Below, in pieces: positions 16,530-25,563 of a stretch of DNA of 64,000 nt. Where the stretch lies: NCBI RefSeq assembly GCF_027587195.1, contig NZ_JAPDDP010000017.1:52653-116652 (forward strand). The letters are read 5' to 3'. Under the pieces are notes generated by a model that saw only the letters and a program-made list of their open reading frames with translations, did not search any database and was not told where the DNA came from. This DNA comes from Solirubrobacter phytolaccae (GTDB taxonomy: Bacteria; Actinomycetota; Thermoleophilia; Solirubrobacterales; Solirubrobacteraceae). Within the stretch, counting starts at the first letter, position 1. Each line of letters opens with the position of its first letter. The translations under genes and the position numbers were made by a program.

Positions 16530-18212
16530 ATGATGCGTGCTGTCGACGCCATCATGGAATGCCTCAAGGCCGAAGGCGTCGACGTCGTATTCGGCTACCC
16601 GGGCGGGGCCAACCTGCCTACCTACGACGCGTTCGTGGACGCGGGGATCAAGCACGTCCTCGTTCGTCACGAGGCGGGCGGCGGTCACGCCGCCGAGGGG
16701 TACGCCAAGGCTTCGGGCCGCGTGGGTGTCGTGTTCGCGACCTCCGGCCCAGGGGCGACGAACATCGTCACGCCGCTGACCGACGCGATGATGGACTCAG
16801 TCCCGCTCGTGGCCTTCACCGGCCAGGTGCGCACCGAGCTGCTCGGCACGGACGGCTTCCAGGAAGCCGACACCTTCGGCATCACGATGCCGATCGTCAA
16901 GCACTCGTTCGTGATCCAGCACCCGGCGGAGATCCCGCGCGTGGTGCACGAGGCGTTCCACATCGCCCGCACCGGCCGTCCCGGCCCCGTGCTGATCGAC
17001 ATCCCGCAGGACCTGTCCCGCGCGGAGATCGACTACCAGCCGGTCGAGGACGTCCACCTGCCCGGCTACCAGCCGACGCTGGACGGCAACTCCAAGCAGA
17101 TCCGCCTGGCCGCGAAGGCGCTCGCCAACTCGCGCCGGCCCGTGCTCTACGCGGGCGGCGGCGTCATCAACGCGGAGGCGTCGGAGGAGCTGCGGGAGCT
17201 CGCCCGCTCGGGCAACTTCCCGGTCACCTGCACGCTGATGGGCCTCGGCGCCTACCCGGCGCCCGACCCGCAGTGGGTCGGCATGCTCGGCATGCACGGC
17301 ACCCGCGCGGCCAACTACACGATGGACGAGGCCGACCTGATCGTCGCGATCGGCGCCCGCTTCGACGACCGCATCACAGGCAAGCTGAGCGAGTTCGCCC
17401 CGCGCGCGAAGTTCATCCACATCGACATCGACCCGGCCGAGATCTCCAAGAACGTGCCGGCGCACATCCCGATCGTCGGCGACGCCAAGCGCATCCTCGC
17501 CCGGCTCGTGGGCGAGTACCGGGCGCTGGAGCCCGACAACGCGCGGCTCACGGGCTGGTGGGAGCGGATCGACCACTGGCGCTCGACGCACCCGCTCAAG
17601 TACGACGACTCGGCCGACAGCGAGATCAAGCCGCAGTTCCTGGTCGAGTCGCTCTACAAGGCGACGGACAACGGCGAGTGCATTTTGAGCTCCGACGTCG
17701 GCCAGCACCAGATGTGGGCGGCGCAGTACTTCCACTTCAACAAGCCGCGCCGCTGGATCAACTCCGGCGGCCTGGGGACGATGGGCTTCGGCCTGCCGGC
17801 CGCGATCGGCGCCGCGATCGCCGTACCGGAGGTCCCGTCCGTGCTGCTCACGGGCGACGGCTCGTTCCAGATGAACATCCAGGAGCTCGCGACCGCCCGC
17901 CAGTTCGACGTCCCGGTCAAGTGCGTGATCATGAACAACGGCTACCTGGGCATGGTCCGCCAGTGGCAGGAGCTGTTCTGGGATCGCCGCTACTCCAACG
18001 TCGACATGGGCTCGTTCCCGGACTGGGTCAAGCTCGCCGAGGCGTACGGCGCCACCGGCATCCAGCTGACCGACAAGGGCACGCTGGTGGAGGACCTGAA
18101 GGCCGCGCTCGCGACTCCCGGCCCCGTGGTCGTGGACGTCAAGGTCACGCGCGAGGCGAACGTGTACCCGATGATCGCGCCGGGCGCCGCGGCCCGGGAA
18201 ATGGTGGGCTGA
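16530..18212 (+). CDS. ilvB: Acetolactate synthase, large (catalytic) subunit
   Basis: IlvB is a thiamine-diphosphate enzyme that joins two pyruvates, or pyruvate and 2-oxobutyrate, in the first shared step of valine, leucine and isoleucine synthesis. The 560 residues contain the catalytic Glu (RHEAGGGHAAEGYA, Glu near 48), the FAD-binding middle domain, and the ThDP/Mg motif GDGSFQMNIQELATARQ ending in NN. The start is ATG 16530 with GGAAGGAG upstream. ilvN follows after four bases. No branched-chain leader peptide is evident upstream, unlike leuA in the same window. Confidence 0.97.
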   Translation: MMRAVDAIMECLKAEGVDVVFGYPGGANLPTYDAFVDAGIKHVLVRHEAGGGHAAEGYAKASGRVGVVFATSGPGATNIVTPLTDAMMDSVPLVAFTGQVRTELLGTDGFQEADTFGITMPIVKHSFVIQHPAEIPRVVHEAFHIARTGRPGPVLIDIPQDLSRAEIDYQPVEDVHLPGYQPTLDGNSKQIRLAAKALANSRRPVLYAGGGVINAEASEELRELARSGNFPVTCTLMGLGAYPAPDPQWVGMLGMHGTRAANYTMDEADLIVAIGARFDDRITGKLSEFAPRAKFIHIDIDPAEISKNVPAHIPIVGDAKRILARLVGEYRALEPDNARLTGWWERIDHWRSTHPLKYDDSADSEIKPQFLVESLYKATDNGECILSSDVGQHQMWAAQYFHFNKPRRWINSGGLGTMGFGLPAAIGAAIAVPEVPSVLLTGDGSFQMNIQELATARQFDVPVKCVIMNNGYLGMVRQWQELFWDRRYSNVDMGSFPDWVKLAEAYGATGIQLTDKGTLVEDLKAALATPGPVVVDVKVTREANVYPMIAPGAAAREMVG

Positions 18213-18216
18213 TCGC

Positions 18217-18774
18217 ATGGGCGAACCCGGAACCAAGGAAGTCCTGTCGCTGGAGGAGCTCGAGGCCTCCGTCGGCCTGCGCACCGGCCGCAAGCACATC
18301 CTCTCGATCCTCGTCGAGAACAAGCCCGGCGTACTCACGCGGATCGCGGGCCTGTTCGCGCGGCGTGGCTTCAACATCGACACGCTGGCGGTCGGCCCCA
18401 CCGACGACCCGACGCTGTCGCGCATCACGCTGACGCTGGACGGCGCGATGCACCCCATCGATCAGGTGACCAAGCAGCTGCACAAGCTGGTCAACGTGAT
18501 CAAGATCCGCGACCTCGAGCCGTCCGAGACGGTCGCGCGTGAGCTGGCGCTGTTCAAGGTGTCCGCCGACGGCTCGACCCGCGCCGAGGTCATGCAGATG
18601 GTCGAGATCTTCCGCGGGAAGATCATCGACGTCTCCAAGCGGTCCGTGATCATCGAGGTCACGGGCTCCTTCGACAAGATCGAGGCCTTCGAGCGGATGG
18701 TCCGCCCGTTCGGCCTGATCGAGATGGCCCGCACCGGCGAGATCGCCATCTCCCGAGGACGGGGCGAGACCTGA
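18217..18774 (+). CDS. ilvN: Acetolactate synthase, small (regulatory) subunit
   Basis: This 185-residue ACT-domain subunit activates IlvB and confers feedback inhibition by valine. The ACT domain opens HILSILVENKPGVLTRIAGLFARRGFNIDTLAVG (about 29-63) and is followed by the second, ferredoxin-like domain. An N-terminal extension of about 25 residues is longer than in E. coli IlvH. The stop TGA overlaps a CTG that is in frame with menF. Confidence 0.96.
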   Translation: MGEPGTKEVLSLEELEASVGLRTGRKHILSILVENKPGVLTRIAGLFARRGFNIDTLAVGPTDDPTLSRITLTLDGAMHPIDQVTKQLHKLVNVIKIRDLEPSETVARELALFKVSADGSTRAEVMQMVEIFRGKIIDVSKRSVIIEVTGSFDKIEAFERMVRPFGLIEMARTGEIAISRGRGET

Positions 18775-18824
18775 GCGTCGGCAGCCTCACGCCTTCTGGC
18801 GGCCTCGCGGTTGACGGGGCCGCC

Positions 18825-20204
18825 TTGGCGCGACGCGCCGAGCGGGCGGTTCGTGCCGCCCGCAAGGCGGGGTCGCCCGTGTTGCTCGGCCACACCGAGC
18901 GGGTGGCGGCGTCCGTCGACCCCAGCGCGGTCGTCTTCGCCTCCCGAGGTGCCGACGAGCACTGGTTCTGCTTCGAGCAGCCGGACCGCGACGGCTCCGC
19001 CATCGCCGCACTGGGGATCGTCGAGCGCCTGACGGCTTCAGGACCGTCGCGCTTCAAGCAGATCGCCGCGGCCTGGCGCGAGCTCGCTTCCGAGGCGGTC
19101 TGCGACGTGCCCGACGGTCCCGCTGGTGCCGGCCTGGTCGCCGTCGGCGGCTTCGCCTTCGCGCCGGACGGCGGCAAAGCGCCCCACTGGGCGGGCTTCG
19201 CGTCGGCCGATCTGGTGGTGCCCGAGGTGTCCTTGGCGCGGCGGGGCGACGACGTGCGCCTCACGCTCGCGGCGATGGTCGCGCCCGACGATGTGGCCGA
19301 AGACGTCGCCGCCCGACTGGCGGCGCGAGCGGCCGGCCTGTCGCTGGCACCGCTCCCCTTGCTCGACCCGGCGCCGGTCGGGCGTTTCAGGGTCGACTCC
19401 GTCGCGCCGCCCGAGCACTACGAGGCGGCCGTCGCCCGAGCCGTCGAGCGCATCCGGGCCGGCGCCTTCGAGAAGATCGTGCTGGCGCGCGAGGTGACGG
19501 TCCAGGCCCCGACGGCCCACGACGCGGCCGCCGTCTTCGGCGTGCTCCGAGCCGGCTTCGAGTCCTGTTACGTCTTCTGCGCCGGCCGAGGCGACGCGGC
19601 CTTCGTCGCCGCCTCACCCGAGCTCCTGGTCCGCCGCGAGGGCGCCCGCGCCCAGACGGTCGCCCTGGCCGGCTCGACCCGCCGCAGCGCCGACCCCGCC
19701 GTCGACGACCACCTCGGCGAGCAGCTCCTACGGTCCACCAAGGACCGCGAAGAGCAGGCGATCGTCGTGCGTCGCATCTCCCGCGCGTTGCGTCCCCACG
19801 CAGTCTGGGTCGCCGCCCCGGACGAGCCCGAGGTCATCAAGGTCGCGAACATCCAGCACCTCGCCACCCCGATCCGCGCGCAACTCGCGCACCCGGTCGG
19901 CGCGATCGAGCTCGCCTCCCTGCTCCATCCCACCCCGGCGGTCGGCGGCGAACCCCACGCCACGGCCGCCCCGCTGATCCCGGCCTTCGAAGGCCTGGAC
20001 CGCGGCTGGTACGCGGGCGCGATCGGCTGGACCGACGCCAACGACGACGGCGAGTTCTGCGTCGCCCTCCGCTGCGCTCTGCTGCGAGGCACCGAAGCCC
20101 GGCTCTACGCCGGCGTCGGCGTGGTGCGCGACTCGGACCCCGCGTCCGAGCTCAACGAGACCGAGATCAAGCTCGGCGCGCTCCTCCCGATCCTCGCAGG
20201 CTGA
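18825..20204 (+). CDS. menF: Isochorismate synthase
   Basis: MenF converts chorismate to isochorismate, the entry step of menaquinone synthesis. The chorismate-binding fold is clear: KIVLAREVTVQ, SPELLVRREG, ALAGSTRRS, IQHLATPIRAQL, HPTPAVGGEP, FEGLDRGWYAGAIGW and the terminal LNETEIKLGALLPIL. TTG 18825 is the first orthodox start, but the frame is open and protein-like back to CTG 18771, which overlaps the ilvN stop (CTGA); the true start may be that CTG. The rest of the men pathway is at 23833-30379. Confidence 0.9.
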   Translation: MARRAERAVRAARKAGSPVLLGHTERVAASVDPSAVVFASRGADEHWFCFEQPDRDGSAIAALGIVERLTASGPSRFKQIAAAWRELASEAVCDVPDGPAGAGLVAVGGFAFAPDGGKAPHWAGFASADLVVPEVSLARRGDDVRLTLAAMVAPDDVAEDVAARLAARAAGLSLAPLPLLDPAPVGRFRVDSVAPPEHYEAAVARAVERIRAGAFEKIVLAREVTVQAPTAHDAAAVFGVLRAGFESCYVFCAGRGDAAFVAASPELLVRREGARAQTVALAGSTRRSADPAVDDHLGEQLLRSTKDREEQAIVVRRISRALRPHAVWVAAPDEPEVIKVANIQHLATPIRAQLAHPVGAIELASLLHPTPAVGGEPHATAAPLIPAFEGLDRGWYAGAIGWTDANDDGEFCVALRCALLRGTEARLYAGVGVVRDSDPASELNETEIKLGALLPILAG

Positions 20205-20352
20205 CCTCACCAGTCAGCGCGCTGACAACGCCCCGGTTTCTGGGGGGCGAACTTTTCCCTGCTCGGCCTAGACGAACGGCAGTGCGCGTTCATTGAGCGC
20301 GTTGCGACCTTGATTGCGAGGCGCGAGTCTCGAGGAGCACGAGGGAGGATTG

Positions 20353-22575
20353 GTGAGCAGAATCGGTCGAGTCATATACGTCGCGACAGCCATGGTCGCG
20401 GCCTGTATCAGCGGTTCGCCGGCGCAGGCTGGCACCTATACGGTGCGTGCGTGCTGGGAAGCCACTTACGACGGCTGGCACCCGGTGATACTCGGACCCT
20501 CCACTGAGGTTCGAAGCGACTGCGCCGGCGTGTCGACGGGCACGCCGATGCGAGCAACTGCGTGGCCGATCGACGCGGTATGGCCCAGCGGCGCGTCGAC
20601 AGGGTGGGCGTTTACAGCTCCACGCGGGACTCGCATCACCAAGTTCACGGCCGTCGGTTGGAGCAGTGCGGGCAACTCCAGAGTTTCGATCGCTCGGCCC
20701 TGGTTCAGGGGGGTATGGGACCCGGACTCCGCCGCCGCGGCGGCGATAGAGGGAAGCGAGAAGCCGGTGACGCTCGGAAATCTCAACGCCGAACGAGTCG
20801 TGTTCGGCCTCCGGTGTCTCGACCTCTACTGCTGGTTCCCGGGCTGGTCAGGACCCTACGGGCCTGGGATTGGCAGGACGGACTACATCCAGTATGTGGC
20901 GGCACACTCGATCACGCTGACGATCCGTGACGACGAGTCACCGACGGTCAATCTCCGACAAGCACCCTCGCACGCGTGGACGAGCTCCAATTCACTGCAT
21001 CTGAGCGTTGATGCCACCGACAATGTCGGCGTGGCTCGGATCAACGCCCTTCTCAATACGACGACCAAGGCGACCTCCACCGGCGAGTGCAGTGGAGGCA
21101 TGAACACGCTGCGCATGCCCTGCACTCGTACCGCGCCGACCGTCGAGACCACGCTCGATCTCTCGTCGCTCGACGACGGACGGCACGAGGTCAAAATATT
21201 GGCGGCCGATGCCAGTGGGAACGAGACGACCCGGGTCATACCAGTCTGGTTGGATCGTGCGGCTCCGCGTGCGCCCCGGAGGCTCACAGTGGTCGGGGGC
21301 GACGGATGGCATGCGGGTGACACGATGGCAGTCACTTGGCTGAATCCGCCAAGAGAGAACGCGGGGGTGGTGGCGGCCGAGTACGAGCTGTGTCCGAACG
21401 ACAACGACGTTGGCGACCTAGATGGATGCGTCCGCGGTGAGCGATCTGGAGCGGACATCGCACGGATCGACGACCTGGCCGTTCCTCACTCCGGGGCATG
21501 GCGGTTGAGGATTGCGCTGCGCGACGAAGCCGGCAACATCGACTGGGACCAGACGGCGGACCGCGAAGGGATCGAGTTCGACAGCGATGCTCCGTCCGCC
21601 TCATTTCTCCCGTTCGACCCGGCCGATCCGGCGCGTGTGTGGCTTACCGCGGCGGACGACATGTCGGGAGTCGCCGGCGTCGAGATCGAGGCGCGGCGAC
21701 AGGGAGCGACTACGTGGCACTCGTTGCCGACAGCACACTCCAACGGTCGGTTCACCGCTCTGCTCAATGACGCGGAGCTACCGGAGGGCGTCTACAGCTT
21801 GCGCGCGTTGGTCCGAGACCGCGCCGGGCACGAACGCACGGCGATGACGCTCGGCGACGGAACGTCGCTTGAGATTCGACTGCCGGTTCGAGCAGATAGC
21901 GCGCTCGCCGTTGGTCGCCCCGAACGGGTGCGTGTGAAGTCCGCGAAGGGTAAGAGGAAGCGCTACCGCACGGTGCTCGTGCCCAAGCCGACGACGCGAT
22001 ATGGCGACCCCGTAGAGATTGAGGGCACCCTGTCTGACCGAGTCGGGAATCCTCGAGCTGGGACCGAGGTCAAGGTGCTGGAGCGCGTGGGACTTCCCGG
22101 TCGCGACTGGCAAGAGATCGCGAGCGTCCGCACCGGCAGCGGAGGCGCGTTCAAGTTCCGGGCTCTCCCCGGGCCGGCTCGCGCCCTGCGGTTTCAGTAC
22201 GTGGGCACGGCCACGACCCGGCCGCACAGCCAGGACGTTGAACTCCGCGTGCGGGCGGGCGTCACTCTGATTCCGAGCCGACGCCGTGTGCGCAACGGCG
22301 CGCAGATCACGTTCGGTGGTCGTGTGCTCGGAGGGCCGATTCCTCCTGCAGGCAAGATTCTCGCACTGCAAGCGCAAACGTCGCGAGGATGGCGGACGTT
22401 CGCGACGCCCCGCGCTCGCGCGACCGACGGCCGGTTCAGCGTGCCTTACCGCTTCTTGAGCACCACCGTTACGTCGCGTTACCGATTCCGCGTTGTGGTT
22501 CCCGAAGAGTCGAGCTACCCCTACGCTTCGGGGTCATCGACCATTACGAGTGTGTTGGTTCGTGGAGACCAATGA
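20353..22575 (+). CDS. Secreted multi-domain Ig-like protein
   Basis: This 740-residue exported protein starts at GTG 20353, with an ideal GGGAGG four bases upstream of the gap. A signal peptide is visible (RVIYVATAMVAACISGSPAQA, cleavage near residue 25). The mature part begins with a lectin-like beta domain (TYTVRACWEATYDGW, up to about 190). It is followed by several Ig-like or fibronectin-like units typical of cell-surface proteins (DDESPTVNLRQAP, TDNVGVARI, DRAAPRAPRRL, DDMSGVAGVEIEA) and two carboxypeptidase-regulatory-like beta domains (GDPVEIEGTLSD, NGAQITFGGRVLGG). Base composition is visibly less GC-rich than the flanking men and ilv genes. Adhesion is a plausible but unproven role. 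Confidence 0.82.
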   Translation: MSRIGRVIYVATAMVAACISGSPAQAGTYTVRACWEATYDGWHPVILGPSTEVRSDCAGVSTGTPMRATAWPIDAVWPSGASTGWAFTAPRGTRITKFTAVGWSSAGNSRVSIARPWFRGVWDPDSAAAAAIEGSEKPVTLGNLNAERVVFGLRCLDLYCWFPGWSGPYGPGIGRTDYIQYVAAHSITLTIRDDESPTVNLRQAPSHAWTSSNSLHLSVDATDNVGVARINALLNTTTKATSTGECSGGMNTLRMPCTRTAPTVETTLDLSSLDDGRHEVKILAADASGNETTRVIPVWLDRAAPRAPRRLTVVGGDGWHAGDTMAVTWLNPPRENAGVVAAEYELCPNDNDVGDLDGCVRGERSGADIARIDDLAVPHSGAWRLRIALRDEAGNIDWDQTADREGIEFDSDAPSASFLPFDPADPARVWLTAADDMSGVAGVEIEARRQGATTWHSLPTAHSNGRFTALLNDAELPEGVYSLRALVRDRAGHERTAMTLGDGTSLEIRLPVRADSALAVGRPERVRVKSAKGKRKRYRTVLVPKPTTRYGDPVEIEGTLSDRVGNPRAGTEVKVLERVGLPGRDWQEIASVRTGSGGAFKFRALPGPARALRFQYVGTATTRPHSQDVELRVRAGVTLIPSRRRVRNGAQITFGGRVLGGPIPPAGKILALQAQTSRGWRTFATPRARATDGRFSVPYRFLSTTVTSRYRFRVVVPEESSYPYASGSSTITSVLVRGDQ

Positions 22576-23216
22576 TGAAGACCAAAGCCAGAGCACACCT
22601 CACGTACGCGAACGTTTGTGCATCGCTGGCGCTCTTCATCGCGCTGGGCGGGACGAGCTACGCCGCGTTTTCACTGCCCCGCGACAGTGTGGGCGCGCGG
22701 GAACTCCGATCGCGGTCCGTCGGGCCAGCGGAGTTACGGCCGAATGCGGTGACGTCGAGCAGCATTCGCAACGGCTCGATCGACGTTCGCGACCTCTCAG
22801 ACACTGCCCGAGCGGCACTTTCAGGTCGTGCAGGCTCTATCGGCCCCGCGGGACCGCAAGGACCTCAAGGAGCGCCCGGTGCGTCCGGCGTTCCAGGCCC
22901 CAGAGGCGACTCCGGGGTACCAGGCGCTCCGGCCACGACATTCCGAGCCGCTGTGAGCGCTAACGCTGTCGTGTGGAGAGGCACAGCTGGGACGACCGTC
23001 AGTGATCGTGCGGTCGGGAACGGCGGCGACTATCTGGTGACGTTCCCACGGTCGACAGACGAGTGCGTCTATTCGGCAACGCTTGCGAATGTTCAGGGAG
23101 AACCGCAGGCTGATCGCGTCGTCGTCAGTTCCGAGAACGACGGTGTGCGAGTCCGGACCTACCAGGGCGCAAGCCTGGTCGGCGCCGGGTTCCACCTGAT
23201 CGTCGTCTGCAGCTAA
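22572..23216 (+). CDS. Exported collagen-like protein
   Basis: This 214-residue protein starts with a basic stretch, then LTYANVCASLALFIALGGTSYA, an N-terminus shared by many exported proteins of Solirubrobacterales. A region with repeated SVGxxELR-type motifs (about 38-75) follows. Then comes a tract of 11 Gly-X-Y triplets (from GSI GPA GPQ to GAP, about 92-124) and a C-terminal beta domain ending with a Cys. The triplets suggest a short trimeric stalk displaying the C-terminal domain. ATG 22572 overlaps the stop of the Ig-like gene, so the two are co-translated. The stop overlaps that of the convergent gene. Confidence 0.8.
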   Translation: MMKTKARAHLTYANVCASLALFIALGGTSYAAFSLPRDSVGARELRSRSVGPAELRPNAVTSSSIRNGSIDVRDLSDTARAALSGRAGSIGPAGPQGPQGAPGASGVPGPRGDSGVPGAPATTFRAAVSANAVVWRGTAGTTVSDRAVGNGGDYLVTFPRSTDECVYSATLANVQGEPQADRVVVSSENDGVRVRTYQGASLVGAGFHLIVVCS

Positions 23217-23542
23217 CCGCCGAGGCGGCGCTTCCAGCGCCGCCCAGAGCGCTTCAGGTTCGTCTCCACCGACCCGAGCATGCCGCGGTGCTCGGGGAGC
23301 TCGAGGGCCTGCTCGTGGTCGATGTTCAGCGTGACCTGGCGGAGCGTGATGCGGGCGACTTCGGGCGCGTCGACGAAGCGGCGGCCCTTGTCGGTCTTGA
23401 CGACGATGCCGTCGAAGATGTGTTCGCGGGCGTTGTCCTGGACGCGGTGGACGACGCCGAGTTGGACGCCGTCGGCGGTGACGACGGGGACGCCGCGGGG
23501 GAGGGCCTGGTAGCCGATCTGGTGGTCGTCGTCGTCGATCAC
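23213..23542 (-). CDS. PRC-barrel-like protein
   Basis: This 109-residue protein has a pattern of short strands (GVPVVTADGVQLGVVHRV, HIFDGIVVKTDKGRRFVDA, VARITLRQVTLNI) that fits a PRC-barrel-like beta domain, a fold used in RNA-processing and photosynthetic accessory proteins. The C-terminus is basic (ETNLKRSGRRWKRR). It is the last gene of a likely menD transcript (gap of 10 bases). GTG 23542 is the chosen start. Confidence 0.55.
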   Translation of the reverse strand: MIDDDDHQIGYQALPRGVPVVTADGVQLGVVHRVQDNAREHIFDGIVVKTDKGRRFVDAPEVARITLRQVTLNIDHEQALELPEHRGMLGSVETNLKRSGRRWKRRLGG

Positions 23543-23552
23543 GGCGGGCAGG

Positions 23553-23819
23553 CTAGCGACCGCCGCGGCGCCAGACTTCCACGACTTCGCGGACACTGGC
23601 CGTTCGGTAGGAGATGCGGGAATCCAGGGGCCGGACGTTGAGCTCGAAGCGGTTGGTCTCGAGCTGCTGGAGCTCGAGGACCAGGGCGTGGAAGCGGCGG
23701 CCGCGCTTGTCGATCTCGACGATGTCTCCCGGGGCGATGCCCTTGGAGGTCGTGCGCTTGGTCGAGGGCGCGGACGGCTCGATCTTGAGCAGCGAGACCT
23801 GATGGATGTCGGACGACAC
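23553..23819 (-). CDS. Small hypothetical protein downstream of menD
   Basis: This 88-residue basic protein is of unknown function. The core IAPGDIVEIDKRGRRFHALVLEL looks like a small SH3-like beta barrel. There is no membrane segment or signal peptide. It lies 13 bases after menD and 10 before the PRC-like gene on the same strand. GTG 23819 is the likely start. No link with menaquinone is evident other than position. Confidence 0.55.
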   Translation of the reverse strand: MSSDIHQVSLLKIEPSAPSTKRTTSKGIAPGDIVEIDKRGRRFHALVLELQQLETNRFELNVRPLDSRISYRTASVREVVEVWRRGGR

Positions 23820-23832
23820 GGCGGAAAGAACG

Positions 23833-25563
23833 CTACGTCGCGGCGCGGACGGACTCCCACACGCGGCGGTGCAGGTCCACGTTCTCCTCGCGGGAGGTGC
23901 GCACGCAGATGATCGTCGTCTGATCGGACGCCAGCGCGCGGGCGAGCGCGTCGCGGAACTGGGGGACCTCGGCGACCCGCTCCCAGCCCAGCCCGTAGAG
24001 GTCGGCGGCGTGGGCGAAGTCCAGGCCGTGCGGGGTCGCGATGTGCTCGACGAACGGCTCGCCCTGACCGGCGGCGGGGAGGAAGTTGAAGATGCCGCCG
24101 CCGTCGTTGTCGATCAGGACGATCACGAGCTTCAGGCCCAGGCGACCGGCGGCGATCAGCCCGCCGACGTCGTGCGCCAGCGCCACGTCGCCGATCAGCA
24201 GCACCGTGGGACCGTGCCCCGCGGCGGCGACGCCGAACGCGGTCGAGACCGTCCCGTCGATCCCGTTCGCGCCGCGATTGGACAACACGCGCACCGAGGA
24301 GGCGGGCCGCGCCGGGAAGAACGTCTCCACGTCCCGCACCGGCATCGAGGAGGCGACGACCATCACGGCCTCGTCCGGAAGCACCGAGCCCAGCTCGACC
24401 GAGACGCGCGGCTCGTTGAGCTCCGGCCCCAGCGTCGAGATGATCGCGCCCGAGGCGACCCGGTCGGCGTTGTGCCACTGCTCCAACCAGGACTGCTCCC
24501 GGCGGCGCTTGGGCAGCGAGTCCGCCAGGGCGTCGATCGTCGCGCGCACGTTCGCGGGGACGATCGTCTCGACGGAGCCGTCCGGGTCCTGCCAGGCCGT
24601 CTCGGGGTCGAACACGATCTGCGGCGCGGACAGCCCCGCCAACCAGCCCCGCAACGGCTTCGACGTCGGCAGATCGCCCACGCGCAGCACCAGGTCGGGC
24701 ACGACCGAGGCCGCGAACTCCGGGGACCGCAGCAGCGCGTCATAGTGCGCGATCGCCGCCGGCCCGCGCCGCGCGCCCGACAGCGGATCGGCGAGCAGCG
24801 GAATCCCCGCCCGCTCGGCGAACGCCGCCAAGGACGCGCCGAGTCGCGGATCCCGCTCCGAACGGCCGGCGACGAGCACGGCGCGCGCGGCACCTCGCAC
24901 CGCAGCGCGCAGCTCCAGCCCTTGCTCGTCGGCGAGCAGTCGCGGCACGCGCGTCCGCGCGACCCACGGGCGACCGTCCGGCCGGCCGGCCACGACGTCC
25001 TCGGCCGGCACGCCCGACTCCCCGTCCGGCACCAGAGGCTCACGGAACGCGAAGTTCAGGTGCACGGGCCCGGGACGCCCGTCGACCGCGGTCCAGAACG
25101 CCCGGCACGCGAGCTGCCGGAGCCAGCGCACGCGGGCGGGGGAGGCCGGGAAGTCGTCGACCTCGAAGAACCACTTCGCCGCGCGCCCGTAGAGCCCGGT
25201 CTGGTTGATCGTCTGCCCGGCGCCGAGCTCGCGCAGCTCCGGCGGCCGGTCGGCGGTCAACACCAACAGCGGCACCCGCGCCTCGTACGCCTCGTGCACG
25301 GCCGGCGCGTAGTTCGCGGCCGCGGTCCCCGACGTGCACACCAACGCGGGCGGCACGCCGGTCGCCTTCGCCAGGCCGAGCCCGAAGAAGCTCGCGCAGC
25401 GCTCGTCGAGATGCGACGTCGCGCGCACCTTGGGCGCCCACGCGAACGTCAGCGCGAGCGGGGTCGAGCGGGACCCCGGAGAGGTGCAGGCATCGCGTAG
25501 GCCGCAGCGGACGAGCTCGTCCACGAAGGCGCGCAGGGAGAGGTACGTGTCAGTTCCAGGCAT
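23833..25563 (-). CDS. menD: SEPHCHC synthase
   Basis: MenD (576 residues) is a ThDP enzyme that adds 2-oxoglutarate to isochorismate, the second step to menaquinone. The N-terminal part has SLRAFVDELVRCGLRDACTSPGSRSTPLAL with the conserved Glu soon after (HLDERCASF). The C-terminal ThDP domain carries GDVALAHDVGG and NDGGGIFNFLP. Its start ATG (25563-25561) shares two bases with the menH ATG (25562-25564) on the other strand. A GGGGA ribosome site lies inside the menH coding sequence. Confidence 0.96.
   Translation of the reverse strand: MPGTDTYLSLRAFVDELVRCGLRDACTSPGSRSTPLALTFAWAPKVRATSHLDERCASFFGLGLAKATGVPPALVCTSGTAAANYAPAVHEAYEARVPLLVLTADRPPELRELGAGQTINQTGLYGRAAKWFFEVDDFPASPARVRWLRQLACRAFWTAVDGRPGPVHLNFAFREPLVPDGESGVPAEDVVAGRPDGRPWVARTRVPRLLADEQGLELRAAVRGAARAVLVAGRSERDPRLGASLAAFAERAGIPLLADPLSGARRGPAAIAHYDALLRSPEFAASVVPDLVLRVGDLPTSKPLRGWLAGLSAPQIVFDPETAWQDPDGSVETIVPANVRATIDALADSLPKRRREQSWLEQWHNADRVASGAIISTLGPELNEPRVSVELGSVLPDEAVMVVASSMPVRDVETFFPARPASSVRVLSNRGANGIDGTVSTAFGVAAAGHGPTVLLIGDVALAHDVGGLIAAGRLGLKLVIVLIDNDGGGIFNFLPAAGQGEPFVEHIATPHGLDFAHAADLYGLGWERVAEVPQFRDALARALASDQTTIICVRTSREENVDLHRRVWESVRAAT

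Noticed and set aside
20200..20218. Hairpin GCTGAC/GTCAGC as menF terminator
   Set aside because: Only six base pairs, overlapping the stop codon and without a T-tract; too weak to call.
22850..22945. Possible DNA tandem repeat or CRISPR-like array
   Set aside because: The periodicity is the 9-base Gly-X-Y coding pattern of the collagen-like protein; there are no spacers.
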